Origin: Aequorivita vladivostokensis
GTDB lineage: Bacteria; Bacteroidota; Bacteroidia; Flavobacteriales; Flavobacteriaceae
DNA length: 64,000 nt
Direction of reading: 5' to 3'
Assembly: GCF_000952855.1 (NCBI RefSeq)
Contig: NZ_JSVU01000006.1
Span: 1-64,000, forward strand
Below the pieces are notes generated by a model. That model searched no databases. It was given only the letters and a program-made list of their open reading frames with translations, and was not told the DNA's origin. Numbering within the stretch: the first letter of the stretch is position 1; every line of letters starts with the position of its first letter. Made by a program: the position numbers and the translations under genes. Positions 35,105 to 43,553 of the stretch are shown here, piece after piece.

Positions 35105-35734
35105 TTATTTGCGTATCATTTCCTCTAAATGCTGCCGGTTGGTGGATTTTCCATAGATTTTCTGCTCGGGATCCATAATATGGGTGTCCTCCAAGCCTCC
35201 TACATATACGGCATCAAAACCGATATCCTCAATTAGTTGCTGGGTAACCCTTTTACTGTCGGCGTCCTGGGCGGCAAAGGGGATCGCCAATTTATCGGTG
35301 TTCCGAAAGGCGCGCTCCTTTAAATGCTCGGCATAAATAGTATTGAACGCTTTTGCGGTTTTGGCGGTTCCGAATTTCATTGCGGTATATTCAGAGGCAT
35401 TTCGGTTGCTGTCACGAACTTCCTGCGCCATCTCGCCATCGCGTTCGGGATATGGATTGGAAGCATCAATAATTACCTTATTGCCGTATTCCCCGGCATA
35501 GAGTTCTGATAATTTATCTATTGCCTTGAACGGAACTGCCAACAGATACACATCTGCATTGGCTTCCCAAGCCTCGTCGAGGCTTACTGCTTTTGACTTT
35601 CCTCCTGCTTCTTTTACCAATTGGTTCAATTTTTCGGGATGACGGGAAGTAAACAATACTTCGTGGCCCGCTTTGGCCCAATGTTTTCCAAGGTTTCCAC
35701 CAATGTTTCCACTTCCTATTACTCCTATTTTCAT
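35105..35734 (-). CDS. NADP-dependent F420-reductase-like / NAD(P)-binding oxidoreductase
   Basis: 209 residues. Rossmann motif GVIGSGNIGGNLGKHWAKAGHEVLFTSRHPEKL at the N-terminus, with VDVYLLAVPFKAI-type middle and NTIYAEHL, as in the NADPH-dependent F420 reductase (NPD) family that also includes non-F420 enzymes in Bacteroidota. Substrate unknown. The small charged gene lies 17 bp upstream on the same strand. Confidence 0.8.
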   Translation of the reverse strand: MKIGVIGSGNIGGNLGKHWAKAGHEVLFTSRHPEKLNQLVKEAGGKSKAVSLDEAWEANADVYLLAVPFKAIDKLSELYAGEYGNKVIIDASNPYPERDGEMAQEVRDSNRNASEYTAMKFGTAKTAKAFNTIYAEHLKERAFRNTDKLAIPFAAQDADSKRVTQQLIEDIGFDAVYVGGLEDTHIMDPEQKIYGKSTNRQHLEEMIRK

Positions 35735-35751
35735 AATTTTTTATTTTATGT

Positions 35752-35952
35752 TTATTCTTCTTCTGAATTAATTTTTTTCATGGTTTCAGAAATCTTCTTC
35801 TTTTCAGACTTTGATTTCATCTCAGCATCCTTCTCCACTTTCAATTCGCCATCTCCCTTAATTTTAAGGTCTTCCTCTGGCTGCAGTTTTCCAAAATTGG
35901 ATGATTTTCGATATTCATCCTGAAAATCGGCATGTTTCTTTTTATCACTCAT
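35752..35952 (-). CDS. Small charged protein, 66 residues
   Basis: MSDKKKHADFQDEYRKSSNF, then a Lys/Glu repeat-like tail ending in NSEEE. Disordered composition like the proteins at 25461 and 25708. An ATG two codons upstream is also in frame. It sits between the nitroreductase and the NAD(P)-binding gene on one strand, so the three are probably one operon. No family recognised. Confidence 0.55.
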   Translation of the reverse strand: MSDKKKHADFQDEYRKSSNFGKLQPEEDLKIKGDGELKVEKDAEMKSKSEKKKISETMKKINSEEE

Positions 35953-35964
35953 AATCAATTTTTT

Positions 35965-36579
35965 TTATTGGTTTTTATTCTGAAAATTTCCGTTGAAGGC
36001 AAATTCGCCCTGCTCCTTTCGTTGCCTCATTTGCTTTAGTTCCTTTTTCTTTAGATCGTCTGGCAAGCCGTCGGGGTCGCCACCAAAATAACCAAAGGCC
36101 ACCGCGGTTGCCACGTGGTAATCGTCGGTAAAATTGAATTCTTTCTGCGCCTTTTTAAACTGTACCCCAGCCATTTGGTGTACCGCTATCCCCATACTGT
36201 TGGCCTGATGTATTACGTTGCCCATAAACAAGCCCAAGTCGTGCAAAGCGTGAAAATTTTCCTTGTCGCTTTTTTCCATTGTTTTTTTAAAGGCGTTTAT
36301 CCACAACACTTGTGAATTGCCTGCCCAAGACTGGTTAAATTCATCCAGACAATCAAAAATGCGGTCGTACATTTTTGTGCCCTTTATTCCCCAAATTACC
36401 CGCCAAGGCTGAATGTTTGACGCGCTTGGCGCCCATCGGCCGGCTTCCAACAATTTTTTGACTTCTGCTTCCGTAATCGGTTTTGACGAAAACATTCTGG
36501 GACTCCATCTGTTTTTTATACTGTCGAGAACCGGATGGTCCACAGGTGTTATTTTGTTTACTGTAACTGGGTTTTCCAT
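35965..36579 (-). CDS. Nitroreductase-family protein
   Basis: 204 residues. FMN-binding signature RWSPRMFSSKPITEAEVKKLLEAGRWAPSASNIQPWRVIWG at the N-terminus; GLFMGNVIHQANSMGIAVHQMAG in the centre and a glycine-containing tail as in the NfsB/NfnB-type fold. Usually reduces quinones, nitro compounds or flavins with NAD(P)H. Divergent from terC. Confidence 0.88.
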   Translation of the reverse strand: MENPVTVNKITPVDHPVLDSIKNRWSPRMFSSKPITEAEVKKLLEAGRWAPSASNIQPWRVIWGIKGTKMYDRIFDCLDEFNQSWAGNSQVLWINAFKKTMEKSDKENFHALHDLGLFMGNVIHQANSMGIAVHQMAGVQFKKAQKEFNFTDDYHVATAVAFGYFGGDPDGLPDDLKKKELKQMRQRKEQGEFAFNGNFQNKNQ

Positions 36580-36692
36580 TTTTTTCTTTTAAATGTAACC
36601 GCTTTCCTTTGGCATAAAAAGTTTTTAAAAAAGATTTAACGCTCTGTTTCAGTATTAACATTTTCATATCATAATTCAACCTTAATTGCTGT

Positions 36693-36700
36693 TATTTTTG
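36693..36700 (+). promoter_or_regulatory. -7 box (TATTTTTG) upstream of terC
   Basis: A perfect TANNTTTG match 15 bp before the TerC ATG. The -33 element is unclear. Short leader. Confidence 0.45.
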
Positions 36701-36715
36701 TTCAAAATTTAATTA

Positions 36716-37675
36716 ATGATCGTCTGGGGAATTTTTATCGCATTTATTATTTTATTCTTAGCGTTGGATTTAGGTGTGTTTAACCGAACTCCACATGTTA
36801 TCAAAACCAAGGAGGCTGCCATTTGGACTACTGTTTGGGTAACCTTGGCCCTCGGTTTTTCGGGAGTTATTTATTGGCTCTTTAAGGATGGGTTGGTAGA
36901 AAATCCTACCAATTTGGCGCCCGATGTGGCCGTTCTTAAATATATTACCGGCTATCTGATAGAACTTTCCTTGAGTATTGATAATGTTTTTGTGATTGCA
37001 GTAATCTTTTCCTCCTTCGCCATTCCCCAGAAATACCAGCACGAAGTTTTATTCTATGGAATTTTGGGAGCAATTGTCTTTAGGGCGCTGATGATCTTTT
37101 TCGGGGTAGCGCTTATCAATAAATTTGATTGGATAATTTATGTTTTTGGGGCATTTTTATTATTCACTGCCTTTCGAATGTTGACCCACAAGGAATCTGA
37201 ATTTGATCCCAAGAAATCCAAGATGTTTCGCTTTATGAAAAAGCTTTTCCCGGTAAGCTATAAAATGGACGGCGATAAATTTTTTATAAAACGCATGGGT
37301 GTTAAAGCGGCTACTCCACTATTTGTAGCGTTAATTATAATTGAACTGACCGATATTCTCTTCGCTTTGGACAGTATTCCTGCTATTCTTGCTATAACGG
37401 CAGATCCTTTTATTGTATTCAGTTCAAATATTTTAGCGATTTTGGGACTTCGGTCTATGTATTTTCTTATTTCCAGAATGCTCACAAAGTTTCGATATAT
37501 CAATTATAGTTTAGTTGTTATCCTGGCCTTTGTGGGAGTGAAAATGATCCTGTCCCACAATATTGAAATTCCAGAATGGCTCTCGCTGGGCGTAATAGGG
37601 GTTTCACTGGCTGCCGGGATTATTGCTTCCGTAATGATTCCTGACCCCAACCCAGCGGTGGTAGAGGAAGATTAA
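36716..37675 (+). CDS. TerC-family integral membrane protein
   Basis: 319 residues with about eight membrane helices. Conserved acidic residues lie within helices: ALDLGVFNR, ELSLSIDNVFVIAVIF and ELTDILFALDSIPAILAIT (the TerC ExxDxxxxxD signature), plus ILGLRSMYFL. TerC-family proteins have been linked to manganese export and protein metallation in other bacteria. It starts close to a good -7 box. Confidence 0.92.
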   Translation: MIVWGIFIAFIILFLALDLGVFNRTPHVIKTKEAAIWTTVWVTLALGFSGVIYWLFKDGLVENPTNLAPDVAVLKYITGYLIELSLSIDNVFVIAVIFSSFAIPQKYQHEVLFYGILGAIVFRALMIFFGVALINKFDWIIYVFGAFLLFTAFRMLTHKESEFDPKKSKMFRFMKKLFPVSYKMDGDKFFIKRMGVKAATPLFVALIIIELTDILFALDSIPAILAITADPFIVFSSNILAILGLRSMYFLISRMLTKFRYINYSLVVILAFVGVKMILSHNIEIPEWLSLGVIGVSLAAGIIASVMIPDPNPAVVEED

Positions 37676-37698
37676 TTTCACAAAATCCTATTAAAATG

Positions 37699-37729
37699 TT
37701 TGGATTGGTTTTTTGCTATTGTATCTTTA
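37699..37729 (+). promoter_or_regulatory. Promoter of the HPF gene
   Basis: TTTG at 37699-37702, exactly 19 bp, then TATCTTTA at 37722-37729: an almost perfect Bacteroidota promoter 24 bp before the ATG at 37754. It also argues against the upstream in-frame ATG at 37700. Confidence 0.75.
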
Positions 37730-37753
37730 AATCTACAATCAAAACCGAAAAAT

Positions 37754-38056
37754 ATGAATATCAATTTCGAGTATCACGAGGTGGCAGCGAGCCCAAGACT
37801 GGAAGCTTTTGTAGCTGAAAAATTAAACAAACTTGAAAATAAATATGACTCAATTGTAGGTGCCGATGTTTATCTTAAAAAAGAAAACACCACCAATCCC
37901 GACATCGGAAAAATTTGCAGTGTACGTCTAAGTATGCCCGGCCCTACCATTTTTGCGGAATCTTCTACCGCATCATTTGAGGCTTCCGTTGCTAAAGTTA
38001 TTACCGAGCTTCGCTCACAACTTCAGAAACGAAAGGAAAAAATGAAAACACATTAA
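37754..38056 (+). CDS. hpf: Ribosome hibernation-promoting factor
   Basis: 100 residues (MNINFEYHEVAASPRLEAFVAEKLNKLE...), the short HPF/RaiA type that binds the 30S A/P sites in stationary phase. The start at 37754 is chosen over 37700 because the promoter overlaps the longer form. The next gene begins 2 bp after the stop. Confidence 0.9.
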   Translation: MNINFEYHEVAASPRLEAFVAEKLNKLENKYDSIVGADVYLKKENTTNPDIGKICSVRLSMPGPTIFAESSTASFEASVAKVITELRSQLQKRKEKMKTH

Positions 38057-38058
38057 TC

Positions 38059-38532
38059 ATGAAAGAAATGGGAGTAATAGCAAGAGACGAAAGACAGTTA
38101 ACACTTATATATAGCAGCAATACCCGCGTGGGCACGCACACGCTAAGCTATTTAACGGGAATTGATGAAAAATATCTGGCTATCGACCTGGCCAAGACTA
38201 AGGTATCTGATACCCAATGGGCCGAAATAGCCGATGCCCTTGGGGTTGGAATTGGAGATCTGGTAGATAAACGCCAAATGGACATTGAGGTAGAAAGTAC
38301 CGCAGAATTTGATTCCAACGACTGGCTTAAAATTATTCAGAATAATGATTCCGTAATATCAAAGCCTATTGCCATAAAGGGCAATCGAACCAAGCAGATC
38401 GACAATCCCCCAGAGATTATGGAGTTTTTTGAAGTAGATTCTGCAGGGCTTGAGCAGAGCCCATCAAACGATACCCCGCCAGATATAGAACGCACTACGG
38501 GTAACGAAAACTTTATTGAAAAAGAAAAGTAA
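38059..38532 (+). CDS. ArsC/Spx-like protein lacking the catalytic cysteine
   Basis: 157 residues. The layout follows the arsenate reductase/Spx thioredoxin-like fold: LTLIYSSNTRVGTHTLSYL in place of the C-x-T-C-R loop (no Cys), then the W in DTQWAEIADAL, and WLKIIQNNDSVISKPIAIKG in place of the L-L-x-x-P-x-L-I-x-RP region. A C-terminal 40-residue hydrophilic tail is unlike typical ArsC. Co-transcribed with hpf (2-bp gap); inferred to be a non-enzymatic binding or regulatory version. Confidence 0.65.
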   Translation: MKEMGVIARDERQLTLIYSSNTRVGTHTLSYLTGIDEKYLAIDLAKTKVSDTQWAEIADALGVGIGDLVDKRQMDIEVESTAEFDSNDWLKIIQNNDSVISKPIAIKGNRTKQIDNPPEIMEFFEVDSAGLEQSPSNDTPPDIERTTGNENFIEKEK

Positions 38533-38898
38533 TTATTCCTTAGCCACGGTTTCCAATGGCTGAATAGTAGGTTTTACCTGCTTATAAACTTCCATTTGGG
38601 GCCGGGTTAAAATATCATTCATTTCAGCGGTTTCCTGCTTTTGCAGTCCATATAGGAGGTCGAGTTTTTCCTTTCCGGAAATTTCGGCCTCAATTTTATA
38701 GCGGCGAATAAGGAATTCCTCCACCTTTCGTTGAAAAAGCAATTCCTGCTTTTCGGTCAGCGATAGTTCTAAATCGTAGCTATTGGTAATTTCCAGTGCT
38801 TCCTTTTCAGCCTGTTCATTTGATTTTTGGAAAAACGGATCTTGCGAGAATGCTGATATACTTAATAACAGCATAATAAGGGTTGTTAATTTTTTCAT
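38533..38898 (-). CDS. Small secreted protein with signal peptide
   Basis: 121 residues from the ATG at 38898: Sec signal MKKLTTLIMLLLSISAFSQ, then an acidic helical body (Glu/Lys rich, KQELLFQRKVEEFLIRRYKIEAE). The frame extends 8 codons further upstream, but the signal begins here. Predicted periplasmic; no family recognised. Convergent with the ArsC-like gene. Confidence 0.7.
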   Translation of the reverse strand: MKKLTTLIMLLLSISAFSQDPFFQKSNEQAEKEALEITNSYDLELSLTEKQELLFQRKVEEFLIRRYKIEAEISGKEKLDLLYGLQKQETAEMNDILTRPQMEVYKQVKPTIQPLETVAKE

Positions 38899-39017
38899 GG
38901 GTTCAGTTTGAATTATTTTCAATTAAAATAATAAAAAAATAATCCAGCCCCAATTACTTTAACGCTCTTTAACGGCCTGTGGATGTAGCTTAACAAACTT
39001 TTTCCCGATATTTTAAA

Positions 39018-39275
39018 TTATTGGGAAGCTGAAGTCTTTTGTTGAATAAGCAAAATAGCATCATCTACATTGCGTAGCTTCTCCATGTCCTCATTCTTAA
39101 ACTCTATATTGAAAACATCCTCAATATCCAAAATTATATCAACTAGATGTGCCGAATTTATATTCAACTCACGGGTTAAATCACTTTCCCGGTTAATCTC
39201 ATTGGCCGAAACATCATCGGGCAAATATGTTATTATGATGGGTTCAAGAAGTGCGAAAATTTCTTCCGAATTCAT
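39018..39275 (-). CDS. Acyl carrier protein of the polyketide operon
   Basis: 85 residues, a helical ACP with a serine in LNINSAHLVDIILDIEDVFNIEF, the place of the usual DSL phosphopantetheine site (here NSA). Last gene of the operon, 5 bp downstream of the ketosynthase. Likely carries the acyl chain for this pathway rather than general fatty acid synthesis. Confidence 0.82.
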   Translation of the reverse strand: MNSEEIFALLEPIIITYLPDDVSANEINRESDLTRELNINSAHLVDIILDIEDVFNIEFKNEDMEKLRNVDDAILLIQQKTSASQ

Positions 39276-39280
39276 GGGTC

Positions 39281-40552
39281 TTAAATTTTTTTAAAGATAA
39301 CACATGCGTTCACATCACCAAAACCAAAGCTGGCCTTGACAATGGTTTGTAACGAAGTTTTTTGCATTTTCAACGAAATTTTTTCCGAAGAGATCAAAGA
39401 AGCTATTTTTGGGTGCAGATTTTCACGATTCACATTCGGAAAAACAAAGCCTTCATGCAACTGGAGAATTGCCGAAACAATCTCAACACTGCCACTTGCC
39501 GATAAACAATGGCCCGTCATTCCCTTGAGGGAATTTATATAAGGAAAATCCTTCCCCTTTCGGCCTAGGGCGTGGGTCCAATTCTCAATTTCATCGGGAT
39601 CTTTTATGGTAGCGGTAAGATGGCCATTTATATAATCAATTTCTGAGGCGGCTGTATTGGAAACTTTCAGAGCATCCTTTATGCATTTCTGGATTGCGGA
39701 ACTGTTGGGGGCCGTCATACTGCCACCATTTCTCTGTCCCCCGTTGTTTATTGCCCCTCCAAGTATCTCGGCATAGATGGTGGCACCACGTTCCTGCGCA
39801 CTTTCCAAGGACTCCAAAACAAAGGCCCCGGCGCCGCTGCCTGGCACAAAGCCGCTGGCATCTGCACTCATTGGGCCAGCAACTTCATTGGGCGCATCGT
39901 TATATTTATAGGTGGTAACTTTCATGGCATCAAAACCACCCCAAATATACGGGCCCGAATCGCTAGTACTGCCACAAAGCATATACTTGGCCTTGCCCGC
40001 GGCAATATGCTCATAGCCCATTAGCAACGCCTCTGTCCCTGTCGCACAGGCCGAAGAGTTGGCAGTGACCATATTTCCGGCTCCAATTAATCCGCCAAGA
40101 TAGGCGCTTACCCCGCTCGTCATTGTTTGTACTACCGATGTACTCCCCAATCTACGCACATTACCGTCATCTATTTTATGGATTGCCTCCCGGAATTTAT
40201 CCACTCCACTAATACCGGTGCCGAAAATTATCCCCAGATCCCAAAGTGCCTCTTCCTCGGGCAAGGCCGGTTTGATTCCGGCATCCTTAAGAGCATCCAT
40301 CCCCGCAATAACCCCGTATAAAATACCGCTGCTGTTAAAATTACGCAGTTGAAGGTCTGTAAGGTATTCGCGTTTTTTTTCTTCGAAAATTTTCGGGGCT
40401 GCACCCAATTGGCAGGAAAAGTTAAGATCGCGCAACTCCGGCAAAAACTCAATGCCGGAAATGCCTTTCTTAATGGCATCCGAAAATGCCGAAATACCCA
40501 CCCCATTAGGCGCAACAATTCCGAGTCCGGTAATTACAACGCGTTTTTTCAT
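39281..40552 (-). CDS. Beta-ketoacyl-ACP synthase (KAS II-like)
   Basis: 423 residues, thiolase fold. Active-site triad: Cys in SSACATGTEALLMGYEHI, His in INGHLTATIKDPDE, His in KGMTGHCLSASGSVE. N-terminal KKRVVITGLGIVAPNG is typical. It overlaps the dehydratase stop by 4 bp (ATGA). Its role is probably to extend the starter chain on the operon's own ACP. Confidence 0.88.
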   Translation of the reverse strand: MKKRVVITGLGIVAPNGVGISAFSDAIKKGISGIEFLPELRDLNFSCQLGAAPKIFEEKKREYLTDLQLRNFNSSGILYGVIAGMDALKDAGIKPALPEEEALWDLGIIFGTGISGVDKFREAIHKIDDGNVRRLGSTSVVQTMTSGVSAYLGGLIGAGNMVTANSSACATGTEALLMGYEHIAAGKAKYMLCGSTSDSGPYIWGGFDAMKVTTYKYNDAPNEVAGPMSADASGFVPGSGAGAFVLESLESAQERGATIYAEILGGAINNGGQRNGGSMTAPNSSAIQKCIKDALKVSNTAASEIDYINGHLTATIKDPDEIENWTHALGRKGKDFPYINSLKGMTGHCLSASGSVEIVSAILQLHEGFVFPNVNRENLHPKIASLISSEKISLKMQKTSLQTIVKASFGFGDVNACVIFKKI

Positions 40553-40995
40553 ATTAAATCCTTATTCACAATCATTCCGCTTATCGTGCCTTTGGCTACT
40601 ATTTCGTCTTTGCTATTAACCATCTTTACCTTGCATTTCAGTTTATTGAACCGAAAGTATATTTTTTCTGAAATTACCGCTACTTTTTCACCGGGAAAAA
40701 CCGGACAATGAAAATCAATTTCGGTACTGCTTAGGGCAACGTTTATTTTTTCTAAAGAAATTTCATCCCTTAAAAGATAAATCCCAAAACAAACCAACCC
40801 AATTTGTGCCATACATTCCGTTAAAATGACGCCCGGGGTTATGGGATTGTTCTTGAAATGGCCTTTATAAAAATATAAATCCGTGCTAAAAATATAGGTT
40901 CCGACAATGCTCTCTTCTGAAACCGAAAGCAATTCATCTACGAACAGAAAAGGTTCGGTATATGGAAGCTTGTCTATAATTTTGGTGTAATCCAT
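40549..40995 (-). CDS. FabZ-like 3-hydroxyacyl-ACP dehydratase
   Basis: 148 residues, hotdog fold: FYKGHFKNNPITPGVILTECMAQIG contains the catalytic His and Glu of FabZ/FabA. Overlaps the ketosynthase start. Together with the FabI-like SDR it would complete a reductive cycle on the ACP. Confidence 0.82.
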   Translation of the reverse strand: MDYTKIIDKLPYTEPFLFVDELLSVSEESIVGTYIFSTDLYFYKGHFKNNPITPGVILTECMAQIGLVCFGIYLLRDEISLEKINVALSSTEIDFHCPVFPGEKVAVISEKIYFRFNKLKCKVKMVNSKDEIVAKGTISGMIVNKDLI

Positions 40996-41005
40996 TGGCT
41001 TTATT

Positions 41006-41785
41006 TTATCTCAAACTTTCACCCCCATCCACTTTCAGAATGCTGCCATTTATCCAATCGGCTTCATTTCTGCAGAGCAAATAGACCGCATTCGCCACAT
41101 CTTCGGGTGTGGTAAGTCTGTTTTGCGGATTGCGAAGCCCGGCCATTTCAGCTAACTTTTCACTCTCCGGAATAGCTAAAAATGAATCAGTTTCGGTAGT
41201 TCCCGCTTGAATGCAATTGGTTGTGATATTTAAGGGTGCCAACTCAATTGCCATATTTCGCATCAATGCTTCCAAAATCGATTTTGCTGCAGAAACCGCC
41301 GCATATCCTGGCCAGACCCTAGAATTGCCTTCACTGGTAAAGGCAATATTTCGCCCCGCTGAAGCAAAAACATCATGGGCGATCAATGTCTGGGTCCATT
41401 CATACCAACTGGTTGCCATGGCGTGAATGGTAATATCAAAATCTTGTTTGGTCAATATGTCTTCTCCTTCAGAGGCGTACATCTTTTTTAAACTTCCCTT
41501 TGCAATGCTGTGGAGTAACAATTTGACGCTTTGTTTGGGAAGTTCCATTATGATTTCGTCTCTAACGTTTTCTTTTAAGGCATCCTTATTGAAGGTTTTT
41601 ACGGTCACGCCAAAAGATTGCATCTGTTTTACAGTTGCCTCAAAACTTTCTAAATTGCTTTTCCGGTCGCGATGTACTATGCAGATATTCATTCCCTCGG
41701 AAGCGAGTTTTTTTGCTGTGGCAAGGCCCAAGCCACTACTGCCTCCAAGTATCAATGCCCATTGGTTCTTAAATTCTGCCATCAT
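41006..41785 (-). CDS. FabI-like SDR (YX6K) of the polyketide operon
   Basis: 259 residues. LILGGSSGLGLATAKKLASEG is a slightly unusual nucleotide motif. The catalytic pair is in GYAAVSAAKSILEALMRNMAIELAP: Tyr and Lys six residues apart, the enoyl-ACP reductase (FabI) spacing rather than YxxxK. The C-terminus ends WINGSILKVDGGES. Start TAATG overlaps the polyketide synthase stop. Inferred enoyl reductase of this pathway; a ketoreductase cannot be excluded. Confidence 0.75.
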   Translation of the reverse strand: MMAEFKNQWALILGGSSGLGLATAKKLASEGMNICIVHRDRKSNLESFEATVKQMQSFGVTVKTFNKDALKENVRDEIIMELPKQSVKLLLHSIAKGSLKKMYASEGEDILTKQDFDITIHAMATSWYEWTQTLIAHDVFASAGRNIAFTSEGNSRVWPGYAAVSAAKSILEALMRNMAIELAPLNITTNCIQAGTTETDSFLAIPESEKLAEMAGLRNPQNRLTTPEDVANAVYLLCRNEADWINGSILKVDGGESLR

Positions 41786-42837
41786 TAAAATTTCAATAAT
41801 ACCCGCTGTGCCGAAAATCCGGGGCCGAAGCTCAGCATCAGCCCCAAGTCGCCCTCGCCTGGATTTTGGTCCATAAACCGCTCGAGTACATATAATACGG
41901 TTGCGCTGCTCATATTACCGTACAATTTAAGTACTTCCTTTGTATCGTCTATATTTTTGCCGAGACTTCCGAACAGATCTTCAACGGTTTCCACTATTTT
42001 CCTGCCTCCCGGATGAAATATTAAATGGTCGATGTCCTCTATTTTCAGGTTATTCTTCGCTAAAAACGGATGTATGATTGCTGGAAAATGCTCCGCAATT
42101 TTTTCGGGAACAGATTTATCGAGTATCATCTGTAGCCCAGTATTTACCAATTTAAAACCCATCATATTTGTAGCGTCATAAAAATGGTACATTTCCTCTG
42201 CTAGGATTTCGGGGCCGTTGTCTTCTTCATTTGAAGACATTAAAACGCAGGCGGCACCATCACCAAAAATAGCGGCACTCACAATATTCACCATAGAAAA
42301 ATCCTCTAGTTGAAAGGTGGCTGTGGGAGCTTCCAAAGCAATTACCGCAGCTCGCTTGCCGGGATTGGCCTTTAAAAAATTATTGGCGTAAATAATTCCC
42401 GAAATCCCAGCCGCACAGCCCATTTCCGTTACCGGTAGCCTCACAATGTCCTGCTTCATTTTCAGTTCATTTATCAAGTATGCATCTACGGAAGGAATCA
42501 TAATGCCCGTACAACTTACAGTAATTATAAAATCTATGTCGGTAGGTTTCCAATTTGCCTTCTCCAATGCGTTTTGCAGACATTGTTTACCCAGCTTTGT
42601 AATCTCGCGTACGTAAATATCATTGCGTTCCTCAAAACTCGTGTTGGTAAAAACTTCCACGGGATCCATAATGGAGTACCGTTTATCTACCCCCGCGCCT
42701 TCAAAAATCTTGATTACTTTTCGTTGAAAACGGCTTTCCTGCTCTTGCATCCATTGCTTTACAAACGGAATTACTTCTTCCGTTTTTCTGCTGTATTGCG
42801 GCAGTTGTTTTGCGACAGTGGTTATTTTTACATTCAT
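41785..42837 (-). CDS. Type III polyketide synthase (chalcone-synthase-like)
   Basis: 350 residues from the ATG at 42837, which overlaps the methyltransferase stop (ATGA); a longer in-frame start at 42858 is less likely. The Cys-His-Asn triad is visible: VTEMGCAAGISG, LIFHPGGRKIVETVE and LYGNMSSATVLYVLE. GFGP-type loop LSFGPGFSAQRVLL. Condenses an acyl starter (probably from the operon ACP) with malonyl-CoA to a resorcinol, pyrone or similar aromatic product. Confidence 0.92.
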   Translation of the reverse strand: MNVKITTVAKQLPQYSRKTEEVIPFVKQWMQEQESRFQRKVIKIFEGAGVDKRYSIMDPVEVFTNTSFEERNDIYVREITKLGKQCLQNALEKANWKPTDIDFIITVSCTGIMIPSVDAYLINELKMKQDIVRLPVTEMGCAAGISGIIYANNFLKANPGKRAAVIALEAPTATFQLEDFSMVNIVSAAIFGDGAACVLMSSNEEDNGPEILAEEMYHFYDATNMMGFKLVNTGLQMILDKSVPEKIAEHFPAIIHPFLAKNNLKIEDIDHLIFHPGGRKIVETVEDLFGSLGKNIDDTKEVLKLYGNMSSATVLYVLERFMDQNPGEGDLGLMLSFGPGFSAQRVLLKF

Positions 42838-43553
42838 GTGTTCTTTTTGAGTATCCACTGGTAACGGTAAGCCCAGCGCCAGTTGATTTCACTCTTTTGA
42901 TTTGGGATCTTTATTGAAATATTATTTAATTCATCTTTTTTAAAACCCCGGGCAATGGAAACCAATCCATCATGTCTTGCCGTTTCGGTTTTTAAAAAAA
43001 AGGTGCTTACAATCTTAAAAAGTTGAAATGCATTTCTATTTCGGTGTAAATCGTTTATTACTATTCCAATGGTTACTTTAGGAACAAGGTTCATCAATAA
43101 TTCTTCAATCTGCTTATTATTGAAATGGTGCAAAAACAAAGTACACACTGCAATATCGCAATTTGGAATTAAATTTTCCTCCAAAAAAACATCAACTTTT
43201 CTAAATTCAATATTCGCATAGTTTTTGCTCTGCGTTTTCGCATATTCCAAGATGTTGGAATTGAAATCGATCCCGATACATTCAAAGTGAAAATTATTTC
43301 GTTTCCCGTAATCTGCGCATTTCCGAAGCAATTCGCCATCGCCACATCCTATATCCAGGATGGTCAGCTTCCTGTCCTTAGGATGATTCCGCAGTAGATA
43401 GTCCATTCCCTTGACGGTTATTCTGTTGCCACCCAGCCATTTATTGACTGTTTTAAGGTCATTCAGAAGCCGTTCCATTTCCTTCCCCTGAAAATCCATT
43501 GAGTCCATTATTTCCGATTGCTCAGATCTCTTTTTATTGCTGAAGTATATCAT
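42834..43553 (-). CDS. SAM-dependent methyltransferase of the polyketide operon
   Basis: 239 residues. Motif I ILDIGCGDGELLRKCADYG, followed by the acidic loop GIDFNSNILEYAK and the post-motif CDIAVCTLFLHHF. Overlaps both neighbours by 4 bp (ATGA). Probably methylates the polyketide, as SrsB-type enzymes do in phenolic-lipid clusters. Confidence 0.85.
   Translation of the reverse strand: MIYFSNKKRSEQSEIMDSMDFQGKEMERLLNDLKTVNKWLGGNRITVKGMDYLLRNHPKDRKLTILDIGCGDGELLRKCADYGKRNNFHFECIGIDFNSNILEYAKTQSKNYANIEFRKVDVFLEENLIPNCDIAVCTLFLHHFNNKQIEELLMNLVPKVTIGIVINDLHRNRNAFQLFKIVSTFFLKTETARHDGLVSIARGFKKDELNNISIKIPNQKSEINWRWAYRYQWILKKNT

Noticed and set aside
37700-37753. Longer HPF start at 37700
   Set aside because: The -33/-7 promoter overlaps this stretch; HPF normally begins MNINFEYHE-like.
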